A stretch of 64,000 bases of DNA from positions 2,247,001-2,311,000 of the forward strand of contig NC_012914.1 in assembly GCF_000023585.1 (NCBI RefSeq). The letters are read 5' to 3'. The DNA comes from Paenibacillus sp. JDR-2. Its GTDB lineage: Bacteria > Bacillota > Bacilli > Paenibacillales > Paenibacillaceae. The notes below the pieces were generated by a model. The model searched no databases. It was not told the origin of the DNA and saw only the letters and a list, made by a program, of their open reading frames with translations. The position numbers and the translations under genes are program-made. Positions 27,237 through 37,220 of the stretch are shown here, one piece after another (position 1 is the stretch's first letter; every line of letters starts with the position of its first letter).

Positions 27237-29552
27237 ATGAAATTTACCGACGGTTATTGGCAAATTCGCGAAGGCGTTGAAATGCAGCATCCGGTTGATG
27301 TTCGCGAACTGAAAGAAAAGAACGGGAAGCTGACGGCTTACATGGCAACAAAGCCCGTTGTAATCAAAGGCGATACGCTGAACGGCACGATGCTTACGGC
27401 GGAGATCAGCTCTCCAATCCCTGATGTCATTAAAGTTCGCTGGGTTCACCATGCCGGGGTGAAACAAGTTGGCCCTGAATTCGAAACTCTTGTTGATGCC
27501 AATCATAGCGTATCCGTTGAACATGACGAGCAATACACGACTCTGACAAGCGGCGGCCTTCAGGCACGTATCCGCAAGTCGCCTAGTTGGGGCCTGGAAT
27601 TCTTCCAGAACGGCCGCAAGATGACGGGTACAGCGCATAAAGCTGCAGCTTATGTTCAAGATCAAGGCAAAGCGTTCTTCCGCGAAATGCTGGATCTTGG
27701 CGTTGGCGAGCAAGTATACGGTCTTGGCGAGCGCTTCACTCCGTTCATCAAAAACGGCCAGGTTGTTGACTCCTGGAACGAAGACGGCGGCACAAGCTCC
27801 GAGCAAGCGTACAAAAACGTTCCTTTCTACCTGTCCAGCGCAGGTTATGGCGTATTCGTCAACCATCCGGAACGCGTATCGTTCGAGATTGGTTCCGAGG
27901 TTGTATCGAAGGTTGGCTTCAGCGTACCGGGCGAACATCTGGAATACTTCATCGTAGGCGGCAAAACGCTGAAGGATGTTCTCGACAACTACACGAAGCT
28001 GACCGGCAAACCGGCATTGCCTCCGGCATGGTCGTTTGGTCTGTGGCTGACTACATCGTTTACGACGGACTATGATGAAGCAACGGTTAACAGCTTTATT
28101 GAAGGAATGGCTGAGCGCAATATTCCGCTTCATGTCTTCCACTTCGACTGCTTCTGGATGAAAGAATACGAATGGTGCAACTTCGAATGGGATGCGGACA
28201 TGTTCCCGGATCCGGAAGGCATGCTTCGCCGCCTGAAAGATCGCGGTCTTCGCATTTGCGTATGGATCAACTCCTATATCGGCCAGAAGTCGCCTCTCTT
28301 CCAGGAAGGCATGGAGAACGGCTACCTCGTTCGCAAGCCGGACGGAAGCGTATGGCAATGGGATAAATGGCAAGCGGGAATGGGTCTTGTCGACTTCACG
28401 AACCCGGATGCGGTGAAATGGTACAAAGGCCATCTGAAACGTCTGATGGACATGGGCGTTGACTGCTTCAAAACGGACTTCGGCGAGCGTATCCCTACGG
28501 ATGTCGTTTACTTCGACGGTTCCGATCCGCAAAAAATGCACAATTATTATACACAGCTGTACAACAAAGCGGTATTCGAAGTGCTCGAAGAAAACCGCGG
28601 CAAAAACGAAGCTATGCTGTTCGCGCGTTCGGCTACGGCAGGCGGACAGCAATACCCGGTACACTGGGGCGGCGACTGCTCGGCGAATTATGATTCGATG
28701 GCGGAATCGCTCCGCGGCGGCCTGTCGCTTGGCCTGTCCGGCTTTGGCTTCTGGAGCCACGATATCAGCGGCTTCGAACGGACAGCTCCACCGGATATCT
28801 ACAAGCGTTGGGTAGCCTTCGGCATGCTCAGCTCGCATAGCCGTCTTCACGGCAACGAGTCGTACCGCGTGCCTTGGCTGTTTGACGAAGAATCCGTTGA
28901 CGTGCTTCGTTACTTCACGGAGCTTAAGAGCAGCCTGATGCCTTATCTGTTCAACCATGCAGTTGAAGCAACGGAAAAAGGCGTACCGATGATGCGTGCG
29001 ATGGTTCTCGAGTTCCCTGAAGATCCGACAACTCATTATTTGGACCGTCAATATATGCTGGGCGAAAGCCTGCTTGTTGCTCCAATCTTTAATACCGAAG
29101 GTACAGCGAAATATTATGTGCCGGCGGGCAAATGGACCAGTCTGATCGACGGCACAACGGTTGAAGGCGGCAAATGGGTAGAAGAGCGGCACGGCTACAG
29201 CTCGATTCCATTGCTTGTTCGTCCTAACACGCTTCTTGCAATCGGCAGCAACAACCAAAAGCCGGATTACGATTATGCGGATAACGTAGCGCTGCACCTG
29301 TTCGAGCTGGAAGACGGCGCAACGGCAACTACGGTTATCCATGATCTGAACGGTCAGCCGCAAGCAACAGCTGCGGCGGTACGTACAGGCAGCACAATCG
29401 AAATCAGCTATGAAGGCACAGGCAAGCCATGGCAGGTCGTACTGCGCGGTATTGAGCAGGCAGCTGCTGTTGAAGGCGCTGACTCGCAGCAAACATCCGA
29501 AGGCTTGAAGCTCATTCCAACCTCCGGCCGGAAGATCATTGTAAAACTGTAA
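27237..29552 (+). CDS. yicI: GH31 alpha-xylosidase
   Basis: A 771-residue retaining glycosidase that removes alpha-1,6-linked xylose from xyloglucan oligosaccharides or isoprimeverose. The catalytic nucleophile is Asp414 in KTDFGE and the acid/base is Asp480 in WGGDCSAN, almost the same numbering as E. coli YicI, whose length (about 772) it also matches. No signal peptide is present, so it acts in the cytoplasm. ATG 27237 follows GAGGAGG; earlier in-frame starts have none. It is likely controlled by the divergent AraC regulator. A GH3 enzyme lies convergent to it. Confidence 0.93.
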   Translation: MKFTDGYWQIREGVEMQHPVDVRELKEKNGKLTAYMATKPVVIKGDTLNGTMLTAEISSPIPDVIKVRWVHHAGVKQVGPEFETLVDANHSVSVEHDEQYTTLTSGGLQARIRKSPSWGLEFFQNGRKMTGTAHKAAAYVQDQGKAFFREMLDLGVGEQVYGLGERFTPFIKNGQVVDSWNEDGGTSSEQAYKNVPFYLSSAGYGVFVNHPERVSFEIGSEVVSKVGFSVPGEHLEYFIVGGKTLKDVLDNYTKLTGKPALPPAWSFGLWLTTSFTTDYDEATVNSFIEGMAERNIPLHVFHFDCFWMKEYEWCNFEWDADMFPDPEGMLRRLKDRGLRICVWINSYIGQKSPLFQEGMENGYLVRKPDGSVWQWDKWQAGMGLVDFTNPDAVKWYKGHLKRLMDMGVDCFKTDFGERIPTDVVYFDGSDPQKMHNYYTQLYNKAVFEVLEENRGKNEAMLFARSATAGGQQYPVHWGGDCSANYDSMAESLRGGLSLGLSGFGFWSHDISGFERTAPPDIYKRWVAFGMLSSHSRLHGNESYRVPWLFDEESVDVLRYFTELKSSLMPYLFNHAVEATEKGVPMMRAMVLEFPEDPTTHYLDRQYMLGESLLVAPIFNTEGTAKYYVPAGKWTSLIDGTTVEGGKWVEERHGYSSIPLLVRPNTLLAIGSNNQKPDYDYADNVALHLFELEDGATATTVIHDLNGQPQATAAAVRTGSTIEISYEGTGKPWQVVLRGIEQAAAVEGADSQQTSEGLKLIPTSGRKIIVKL

Positions 29553-29573
29553 TTGTAAAACGATCGGCGACCG

Positions 29574-29604
29574 GCCGCTTGCTCTAAGAAGCAAGCGGCT
29601 GTTT
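29574..29604 (+). terminator. Terminator of the alpha-xylosidase gene
   Basis: GCCGCTTGCT and AGCAAGCGGC form a 10-bp perfect stem followed by TGTTTG. Confidence 0.65.
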
Positions 29605-29640
29605 GCCCATTCGTACGTAACAAAGATACGTACAGCAACA

Positions 29641-29683
29641 GAAAAGCCCGGAAAGGAGGAAGTTTCACTCCCCTTTCCGGGCT
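29641..29683 (-). terminator. Terminator of the GH3 gene
   Basis: AGCCCGGAAAGG and CCTTTCCGGGCT form a 12-bp perfect stem; on the minus strand it is followed by TTTTC. Confidence 0.75.
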
Positions 29684-29692
29684 GACAAATAT

Positions 29693-32515
29693 CTATTTGC
29701 CGAAGCGGAACCAGCTCAGCTTCGTTTCTCCTTCGCCTTGAACAACCAGATACACTTGGCGTTTACCGGCTGCTTGCTCAATCGAAGCGGTGACCGTCTG
29801 CCAAGCGGAGCTTGCTTGCAGCGTCAGACTGCCAGCGAGCGGACCATCCGGAGCATCCAGGCGGATCTCGAGGTTTGCTCCATGCGCAGACAAAGCTCTT
29901 GCTTCGAAGAAGCAGATTTCTTCGCCAAGCAGGGCGTCATCATAACGGAGCCATGCCGCTGACGACGTTGTTGCCGCGCTGTCGCCGCCTTCGGTATTGT
30001 CGCTGATGATGACATTGGAATAATCGTCATAGTTCACGGCGCCGGTAACTTGGGACAAATCGCGAGGCGGAATCGTCTCGCCGGCAACGATCAAGGTTCC
30101 TTCCAGGCGGAAATCGCCGGAGGATGCGCCAACGAGGAACGAATAGCTGCCTTGCTCGACGCACATTTTGCTTCTGGTCACATCCCAGAAGGCAAGAGCG
30201 GAACGGTCCAGCTTGAAGCTTACTTCTCTGGATTCACCGGCAGCAAGCGCAATTCGTTCAAACGATTGGAGCTGTCTGAGCGGACGTTTCACGCGGGATT
30301 CCAAGGCTCTTGTGTACAGCTGAACCACTTCTTCGCCGTCTACATCGCTTGTATTCGTAACGCGGAAGCTGACGGTAAGCGAATTACCGGACTGCTCTTG
30401 AGCGAGAGCATCGTATTGGAAGCGGCTATAGGATAGACCGTGTCCGAATGGATACAAAGGCTTCCCGGCAAAATACTGGTAAGTGCGTTCGCTTTTGATA
30501 ATGTCGTAATCCATAAATTCGCCAAGCTGGTCAGCCGACTCATACCAAGTCATGTTGACGCGTCCAGCCGGGTTGTAATCGCCGAAGAGGACGTCTGCAA
30601 GCGCATGGCCCAGCTCTTGACCGGCATGCGACAGATAGACGATCGCAGGGATATTCTCCTGCACCCAAGGCATGGCGAACGGATAGCTGCCCACAACTAC
30701 TACAACGGTATTTGGGTTCACGGCGTAGACTTCGCGAATGAGTTTCTCTTGATAAGCGGCAAGCGTCAGGTCAGGGCGGTCAATCGTCTCTTTCCCGTTA
30801 ATAAGCGGATGGTTGCCGACAACAACAACCGCAACTTCGTTGTTGCGCGCGGCAGCAATCGCTTCCTGCAGGCCGTCGGTTTCTTTTTCAATCGCAAAAG
30901 GTTCGGCAATAATGGCATCGCCATCTTGCGCTTCCAAGCCTCCGGTCTCCGCATTTACGGTTACTGGACGGTTGTTCCAAGTCGTAAAGGTCACGACATT
31001 CCCGTCATTCTGCGGACGGACGTGGAATACTTCCTTGGTGAACCATTCCCAGATATGCTCGGAAGATGCGGTGATTTTCTCGTCGTCGGTCGTCAGATAG
31101 AGCTTGTTGTTCTCCGCGATGAGCGTATGGCTGTCCCAGCCCCAGTCGGTTGTTTCGAACAGATCGGCAGAATCCGCGCCCTGAGAGTTTGCGGACAGCG
31201 AGTTTTTCTCGTCGCTTCCAAGTGTCACGTACTTGCCGTTCTTAAGCGATTTAAGCTTCACGCGGTTGCTGCCCGTTGCCAGCGTTACCGCTTGATGGGC
31301 ACCGTTCATTTTCTTCCGGATGCCTTCGAACGGCGAAATGGAATAAGGCATAAGACCGCTGTACCAGTCGCGGTATACGATGCCGGCCAGCGGGCCGATG
31401 ACGGCAGCTTTGCTCAGCTTTTCCGCAGACAGCGGCAGGATACCGTCGTTTTTGAGCAGCACGATGCTTTTGCGCACGGCATCAAGGGCAAGCTCGGCAT
31501 GCTCCGGCTTCATGATAACCGATTCGTCGATTGCCGCATAAGGATTGCGGTCTGCCGGATCAAATTCGCCAAGACGGAAGCGGACGCGGAACGTGTTGCG
31601 CAGCGCGATGTCGAGATCATTCTCCGTCAGCATTCCTTCGGCCAGCGCATCGCGGATCGCCTGCTTCGAGATTGGATGATCGTCGGTGATGCTGTCTACG
31701 CCGGCTTTGATCGTAAGAGCTACGGCTTCCTTGTACGTATCGACGTAATGATGGTCGTTGACGGTGCCAAGCACGTCGCCGGCGTCGCTTACGACGAAAC
31801 CGTTCATGCCCCAATCCCGTTTGACGATGTTATTCACATCCGGATTGATGTTGGCGGGAACGCCGTTCACCGAATTGTAGGCGGTCATCATCGACAGGGC
31901 TCCGCCTTCCTTGAACGGAATTTCGAACGCTTTCAGGTAGTATTCGTTTTTGTTGCGCGGGTCCAGGCTGACGGAGCATTCTCCGCGATTGATCTCGTTA
32001 TTGTTGCCGATAAAATGCTTAAGCGATGCGACCGCTTTCACATAAAACGGATGGTCGCCCTGAATGCCTTGAGTAAGCGCAGCAGACAGCTTGCCTGTCA
32101 GATGCGGGTCTTCGCCGTAAGCTTCTTCGGTACGGCCCCAGCGCGGATCACGCTCCATATCGACGGTTGGCGCCCATAAAGTCAGACCGTTATGCGTCGG
32201 ATTCTGGGAATAGAAGCCGCGTGCTTCATCGCCGATGACGCTGCCGATTTTTTTCATCAGGTCTTTGTCCCATGTGCAAGCGAGGCCAATCGGCTGAGGG
32301 AACGTTGTTGCTTCGCCTAGCCATGCCATGCCATGCGCCGCTTCGGTACCGTGCTTATAAGCTTTAACGCCAAGATGAGTAATCTCGTCCTGGTACTGGC
32401 ACATCAGATTGATTTTTTCTTCCAGGGTGAATCGGTTAACCAAATCATTAACGCGCTGCTCGAGCGGCAGGTCGGGATTTTGAAATGGATATTTTTGTTC
32501 GGAATTGTGGGTCAC
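29693..32515 (-). CDS. GH3 beta-glycosidase with inserted beta-trefoil-like domain and C-terminal module
   Basis: A 940-residue family 3 enzyme, cytoplasmic by the lack of a signal peptide. The TIM-barrel domain (about 15-330) carries the nucleophile Asp244 in FVVSDAGDV and the substrate-binding KHFIGNN. The alpha/beta sandwich domain begins near 345 (SIVLLKNDGILPL) but is split: about 400-520 reads like a fascin/beta-trefoil lectin module (VKLKSLKNGKYVTLGSDE). After the fibronectin-like domain (about 660-770), a C-terminal segment (about 800-940) resembles a CBM6-type module. GTG start at 32515 follows AAAGGAG. Beta-glucosidase or beta-xylosidase specificity is undecided. Confidence 0.9.
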   Translation of the reverse strand: MTHNSEQKYPFQNPDLPLEQRVNDLVNRFTLEEKINLMCQYQDEITHLGVKAYKHGTEAAHGMAWLGEATTFPQPIGLACTWDKDLMKKIGSVIGDEARGFYSQNPTHNGLTLWAPTVDMERDPRWGRTEEAYGEDPHLTGKLSAALTQGIQGDHPFYVKAVASLKHFIGNNNEINRGECSVSLDPRNKNEYYLKAFEIPFKEGGALSMMTAYNSVNGVPANINPDVNNIVKRDWGMNGFVVSDAGDVLGTVNDHHYVDTYKEAVALTIKAGVDSITDDHPISKQAIRDALAEGMLTENDLDIALRNTFRVRFRLGEFDPADRNPYAAIDESVIMKPEHAELALDAVRKSIVLLKNDGILPLSAEKLSKAAVIGPLAGIVYRDWYSGLMPYSISPFEGIRKKMNGAHQAVTLATGSNRVKLKSLKNGKYVTLGSDEKNSLSANSQGADSADLFETTDWGWDSHTLIAENNKLYLTTDDEKITASSEHIWEWFTKEVFHVRPQNDGNVVTFTTWNNRPVTVNAETGGLEAQDGDAIIAEPFAIEKETDGLQEAIAAARNNEVAVVVVGNHPLINGKETIDRPDLTLAAYQEKLIREVYAVNPNTVVVVVGSYPFAMPWVQENIPAIVYLSHAGQELGHALADVLFGDYNPAGRVNMTWYESADQLGEFMDYDIIKSERTYQYFAGKPLYPFGHGLSYSRFQYDALAQEQSGNSLTVSFRVTNTSDVDGEEVVQLYTRALESRVKRPLRQLQSFERIALAAGESREVSFKLDRSALAFWDVTRSKMCVEQGSYSFLVGASSGDFRLEGTLIVAGETIPPRDLSQVTGAVNYDDYSNVIISDNTEGGDSAATTSSAAWLRYDDALLGEEICFFEARALSAHGANLEIRLDAPDGPLAGSLTLQASSAWQTVTASIEQAAGKRQVYLVVQGEGETKLSWFRFGK

Positions 32516-32684
32516 TACAAAAGTCAGCTCCTTTAATTGTAAGGGGTTTCAAAAATTCTATCATGTTGGCGCAACCGTTCATACCCGATAAATTGGAGAT
32601 AAAATCCCTGTACAATTAGCGGTTGAACCCCTAGAATGTAAACGCAATCAAATTTTTTTGTAATGGTGACAGGGGGCTTGGAAG

Positions 32685-34472
32685 ATGTTTCAGATGTTCT
32701 CGCACCTGCTTAACAACGTGAAGCTGAGAACAAAGCTCATCTTATCCTGTATCGTAGTCGCATTCATCCCAATTCTGATCGTTGGCGTGTTTCTGACAAA
32801 CGAGCTGCGCAATATGGCGCTGGATAACGCGATGGAGCAGACGCATACAAACGTGCAGCGCGTCAAAGCAAGGACGACCGAGCTGATGAATGTCGCTTAC
32901 GACAGCGCTTACCGTCTGGAGAACAGCCGGCTGGAGGCTGTGACGAACCGGAAATACGAATCGACTTACGAGGTCGTTAAAGCATACCGGGAATATACCG
33001 ATTTCAACGAGATCCGGCAGCAGCATGACGAAGTGGCGAATATCCGGTTTTACATGGAAAATCCAACGATGCTGAACAACTGGGATTTTATCCAGCCGGA
33101 CAATTCGATGAAGGAAACAGTCTGGTATGCCAATGCATTAAGACCCGGCAGCGGCGTAAATTGGTATTATCTCGAGGACGAGCGGGACAAGCGGAATTAT
33201 TTGAGTCTCGTGCGCGGAATCAGCTTTTCGAGCAACAATACAAGCGGCGTTCTGGTCATTACGTTAAATATGCAGGCGCTGAACAGCATCCTGAATCAGG
33301 AATCCTTCGAGACGATGATTGTTGACGATAATAACCGGATTGTTGCCGCAAACCGGATGGGCAGGGCGGGGAAAACGCTGCAGGAGATTGACTACGAACA
33401 AAGTATCGTGGAGGAGCAGAGCGGAATGTACTCCGCGAATATAGACGGTCAAGCCTCGCGTGTCCTGATAGAGCCTTTGATACCCGAAGCAAGCGGAAAT
33501 ACGCTTCGCATTATTTCCGTATTCTCGGTTGACACGATTGTGGCGGATGCCAATCGAATTAACTCGCTTGCCTTAACGGTTATTTCAATCAGTTTAGTTA
33601 TTGCCATTTTCCTGATCATAGGCGTATCCACGATTATTACGAAGCGGATGCTCCGCTTAAGCAAGCATATTACGAAGGTTGCGACCGGCAAGCTGGACAT
33701 CGTCATGGAGATTGACGGCAAGGATGAGATCGGACAGCTGTCCAGGCAGTTTAATTCCATGGTGTCGAGCATTAATGGTCTCGTCGAGGAAGTCCAGGAA
33801 TCCAACAAAATGAAGAGGCAGCTTGAAGCCAAGCAGAACGAAATCAAGCTGAAGATGATGGCCAGCCAGATTAATCCTCATTTCCTGTTTAATGCGCTTG
33901 AGTCGATCCGGATGAAAGCCCATTTGAAAGGGGAAAAGGAGATTTCGCAGGTTGTCCGACTGCTTGGCAAGCTCATGAGGCGCAGCATCGAGGTAAGCCA
34001 GCGGCTTACGCCGCTTGCCGATGAGATGGATATTGTCCGCTGCTATTTGGATATTCAGAAATTCAGGTATGAGGACCGGTTATCCTACGAGCTTCATGTG
34101 GATCCCGTCGTGGAAAGAGTGTCGATTCCCCCGCTTATTATTCAGCCGCTTGTTGAGAATGCCGTTATTCACGGCTTCGAGAACAAGGTGGAGGGCGGCA
34201 TGGTAACGGTTCGGGCAGTAAGGGAAGGCGATTATGTCCGGGTTGACGTCATCGATAACGGAGCGGGAATGACCCGCGAGAAAATAGATAAGCTTACCCA
34301 GCATTTGAACGAAACAGAGGATGCAGAAAACAACCGGATTGGTCTGCGCAATGTTCATTTACGTCTGCAGCTGACGTACGGACCGGAGCACGGGCTTCAA
34401 TACGAGAGTGAACCGGGTATAGGGACGAAGGTCTCCTTCACCTTACCTTTTGGGGAGGATTTATATGTATAA
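32685..34472 (+). CDS. YesM-type sensor histidine kinase
   Basis: A 595-residue membrane kinase: TM1 about 17-37, an extracellular sensor of about 245 residues, TM2 about 290-312, HAMP (about 315-365), then a His_kinase domain with the phosphoacceptor His399 in INPHFLFN and an ATPase domain (LVENAVIHG, VIDNGAGM). It senses an extracellular, probably carbohydrate, signal and phosphorylates the partner response regulator, whose gene overlaps its end by 8 bp. It is divergent from the GH3 gene and upstream of the sugar importer. The ribosome-binding site is weak (AGGGGG). Confidence 0.92.
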   Translation: MFQMFSHLLNNVKLRTKLILSCIVVAFIPILIVGVFLTNELRNMALDNAMEQTHTNVQRVKARTTELMNVAYDSAYRLENSRLEAVTNRKYESTYEVVKAYREYTDFNEIRQQHDEVANIRFYMENPTMLNNWDFIQPDNSMKETVWYANALRPGSGVNWYYLEDERDKRNYLSLVRGISFSSNNTSGVLVITLNMQALNSILNQESFETMIVDDNNRIVAANRMGRAGKTLQEIDYEQSIVEEQSGMYSANIDGQASRVLIEPLIPEASGNTLRIISVFSVDTIVADANRINSLALTVISISLVIAIFLIIGVSTIITKRMLRLSKHITKVATGKLDIVMEIDGKDEIGQLSRQFNSMVSSINGLVEEVQESNKMKRQLEAKQNEIKLKMMASQINPHFLFNALESIRMKAHLKGEKEISQVVRLLGKLMRRSIEVSQRLTPLADEMDIVRCYLDIQKFRYEDRLSYELHVDPVVERVSIPPLIIQPLVENAVIHGFENKVEGGMVTVRAVREGDYVRVDVIDNGAGMTREKIDKLTQHLNETEDAENNRIGLRNVHLRLQLTYGPEHGLQYESEPGIGTKVSFTLPFGEDLYV

Positions 34473-35988
34473 AGTATTGCTTGTGGACGATGAACCGATG
34501 ATTCGGGAAGGTCTCCGGACTTTGCTGGAATGGGAGAGCCTCGGTTATGAAGTGGTAGACACCGCAGCCAACGGCAAGGATGCCTTGCAGAAATGCGAAC
34601 AGCATGATCTGGATCTCATTATCGTGGATATTCGGATGCCGGAGATGAATGGGCTTGAGCTGATCAAGAAGATCCGTGAAAACGGCGGAACGATGCATGT
34701 GTTGATCTTAAGCGGTTACGCGGATTTCGAATATGCCAAGCAGGCTATCGTCCAGAGGATTGACGGGTATTTGCTGAAGCCTGTTGACGAGGACGAACTG
34801 ATGGAATACTTGCATTCCCTGAGGAAAGAGCTGGATCTTGAGTATGAGACCCGCCAGAAACGCTTAGACGAACGCCAAGGCAATGCGGAGGATGACTTAA
34901 AGCGTCTGCTTGTTGAAGGAAGCACGGGCTCAAGCCTGTCTCCGCTGTCCGCTTCTCCGGATTGGAAGGAGTTCGAACTGCTGCTCATTAAGACGCATGA
35001 ACGGAATGAAGAGGAGACAGCCGGACATGCCCAGATTAAACGCAGGTTATCCGAGCGGCTGGATCAGTCCGGCGGAGGTTTGGCAATCGCCATGGAGCCT
35101 TATTTGCTGGTCCTGCTGAACAAGGGGCTGGATAATGAGCGCTTCCGCCGTGATATGCATGCGATGATTGCCGATGCCTGCGAAGGATTGGCTTCGGATT
35201 TTACCGTCGTGTCAGGCGGCAATGCATCGGGCAACGCGGATATTCAGGCTGCCTACCAGAAGGCGCTTGAACGGATGAAGAACAGGTTCTTCCTTAAGGG
35301 CGGCCAGATTACGGCGGAGGATCCGCAAATGCCGGCGGGCAGTGAGGATGCCAAGCCGGACTTGACCGGAACGGCGGAGAAGCTTTATCTGGCGCTTGAG
35401 ATTGTAAACAGGGAAGCGATCCGGCAGCAGATTGAGGAATCCGCGGAAGCGATGAAAGCAATAGGATTTGGCGAAGCCGAAATGAAGGCGGCATTTGTTG
35501 AGCTTGTCTCGGCCGTACTCGATAAGCTTGCGTCCAAGCGGCCGGAGCTTCAGGTTCGCGATTACCGTCAGCGCATACCGGAGCTGTTCCGTGAATACCG
35601 GATAAGCTCGCTGACCAGACTTGCTACTGCTATTATTGATCAGATAGCCGATTCTCTCGACAACTCGTCTGCGGACAAGCAGATCAAACGCATGATCGAC
35701 CTGATTCACCGGAATTACAAGGAGAACCTGAAAATGGAGACGCTCGCCGAACTGTTTAACTATAACAGTGCTTATCTCGGCAAGCTGTTCAAGCAGGTTA
35801 CGGGAGAAAACTTCAACACGTATCTGGATAAAGTACGGATGGAACAAGCGAAAATATTACTTGAGCAAGGACTGAAGGTATATCAGGTTGCGGAGATGGT
35901 CGGATACGCAAACGTCGATTATTTCCACAGCAAATTCCGCAAGTATGTGGGCTCTTCGCCGTCTGTTTATCGTAAGAAGGATTCCTAG
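34465..35988 (+). CDS. YesN-type response regulator (REC plus AraC HTH)
   Basis: A 507-residue regulator starting at ATG 34465 after GGGGAGGA. The receiver domain (1-120) has the phosphorylation site Asp55 in IIVDIRMPEMNG and Lys in YLLKPVDEDEL. A middle region of about 280 residues is typical of long YesN proteins. The C-terminal AraC HTH (about 405-505) is seen in LAELFNYNSAYLGKLFK and VAEMVGYANVDYFHSKFRK. Its gene overlaps the kinase gene. It likely activates the downstream importer and GH95 genes, and perhaps the GH3. A terminator follows. Confidence 0.92.
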   Translation: MYKVLLVDDEPMIREGLRTLLEWESLGYEVVDTAANGKDALQKCEQHDLDLIIVDIRMPEMNGLELIKKIRENGGTMHVLILSGYADFEYAKQAIVQRIDGYLLKPVDEDELMEYLHSLRKELDLEYETRQKRLDERQGNAEDDLKRLLVEGSTGSSLSPLSASPDWKEFELLLIKTHERNEEETAGHAQIKRRLSERLDQSGGGLAIAMEPYLLVLLNKGLDNERFRRDMHAMIADACEGLASDFTVVSGGNASGNADIQAAYQKALERMKNRFFLKGGQITAEDPQMPAGSEDAKPDLTGTAEKLYLALEIVNREAIRQQIEESAEAMKAIGFGEAEMKAAFVELVSAVLDKLASKRPELQVRDYRQRIPELFREYRISSLTRLATAIIDQIADSLDNSSADKQIKRMIDLIHRNYKENLKMETLAELFNYNSAYLGKLFKQVTGENFNTYLDKVRMEQAKILLEQGLKVYQVAEMVGYANVDYFHSKFRKYVGSSPSVYRKKDS

Positions 35989-35991
35989 AAG

Positions 35992-36036
35992 GAACGCGTG
36001 GTTTTCTCTCATCCGGAGAAACCATGCGTTTTTTAG
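35992..36036 (+). terminator. Rho-independent terminator after the response regulator
   Basis: ACGCGTGGTTTTCTC and GGAGAAACCATGCGT pair around TCATCC, followed by TTTTTT. The rest of the 257-bp gap before the permease gene holds a TTCACCTTGGTGAA palindrome near 36130. Confidence 0.8.
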
Positions 36037-36245
36037 TTAAATTCTAAGAGTTAATAAAGTTTTTACTTACAAACATGGCTTAGAATTCTCCGGATTGAAA
36101 CTCGCACCGCCAAGGACGGCGATAGCCGTTTCACCTTGGTGAATCCGCTTACACTAATTTTTATATGATTTTATGCCAAATCCTTTGGGTACCGAGATCT
36201 GCCATGTATCCGTTATCATGAATGCATAAGGCAGGAGGGATACCG

Positions 36246-37205
36246 ATGAAAGCGGTCACAACTAGCGTTCCGCAGCAGACGCGAAAAAAAAGAGAGAGAA
36301 ACTTTTGGAAAACAGCTATCCGTAACAGATACTTATACATGATGTCGCTGCCTTTCATAATCTGGGTGTTTGTATTTAGTTATTATCCGCTCTGGGGCTG
36401 GACAATGGCCTTCCAGAAATTCAAGCCGGCCAAATCGTTCTGGGAGCAGGACTGGGTAGGCTTCGATCAATTCAAAACGTTATTCCAGGACGATACGTTC
36501 TACCTTGTTATGAGAAATACGCTGGCAATGAGCTTTATGGGAATTATCGCAGGCTTTGCGGTACCGATCATCTTCGCGGTTCTGCTTAATGAAGTCCGCA
36601 GTATGGCATTCAAACGGTTTGCCCAAACCGTATCGTATCTGCCTCACTTTGTATCCTGGGTTGTTGTTGCGGGTATCGTATCCAAGATGCTCTCGGCTGA
36701 CCACGGTACGGTAAACGAAATTCTTATGTGGCTTGGTATTATCGATACGCCGATTCAATTCCTGGCGAAGCCGCATTACTTCTGGGGCATTGTAACCGTC
36801 TCCGATGTATGGAAAGAGATGGGCTGGAACACCATTATCTATCTGGCGGCGATTGCAGGCATCAGCCAAGAGATGTATGAGGCAGCGAGGGTAGACGGAG
36901 CGAACCGTATTCGCCAGATTTGGCACATTACGCTGCCGGGCATTCGTTCGACGATCGTTATCCTGCTCATTATGTCGATCGGTCACTTGATCCAGATTGG
37001 ATTCGAGAAGCAGTTCCTGCTTGGCAACAATCTTGTTCGCGACTATTCGCAAGTCCTTGATTTGTATGCGCTTGAATACGGTTTGCAGATGAGCCGTTAC
37101 TCGTTTGGTACTGCGGTTAATATTTTCAACTCGGTTGTTAGTATTATTCTACTGTTTATGGCAAACGGGCTGTTTAAGAAAATTACGAAAGAAAGCATCA
37201 TGTAA
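36246..37205 (+). CDS. ABC sugar permease, LplB type
   Basis: A 319-residue inner-membrane permease with six helices and the EAA loop that docks the ATPase (EAARVDGANRIRQIWHITLPG, about 215-235). ATG 36246 follows AGGAGGGA. It belongs to the LplB/YtcP-type carbohydrate uptake family (CUT1), which imports oligosaccharides. The second permease follows 15 bp later. No ATPase gene is in the cluster; such systems normally borrow a shared MsmX-like ATPase. Confidence 0.93.
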   Translation: MKAVTTSVPQQTRKKRERNFWKTAIRNRYLYMMSLPFIIWVFVFSYYPLWGWTMAFQKFKPAKSFWEQDWVGFDQFKTLFQDDTFYLVMRNTLAMSFMGIIAGFAVPIIFAVLLNEVRSMAFKRFAQTVSYLPHFVSWVVVAGIVSKMLSADHGTVNEILMWLGIIDTPIQFLAKPHYFWGIVTVSDVWKEMGWNTIIYLAAIAGISQEMYEAARVDGANRIRQIWHITLPGIRSTIVILLIMSIGHLIQIGFEKQFLLGNNLVRDYSQVLDLYALEYGLQMSRYSFGTAVNIFNSVVSIILLFMANGLFKKITKESIM

Positions 37206-37220
37206 GGAGGAGTGTGAGCC

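Noticed and set aside
27198..29594. A 798-codon open frame antisense to the alpha-xylosidase gene
   Set aside because: It mirrors the codon bias of a well-supported GH31 gene, has no ribosome-binding site and its translation shows no domain.
30440..32179. A 579-codon open frame antisense to the GH3 gene
   Set aside because: It is an antisense shadow of a clear GH3 enzyme, with no start signals or recognisable motif.
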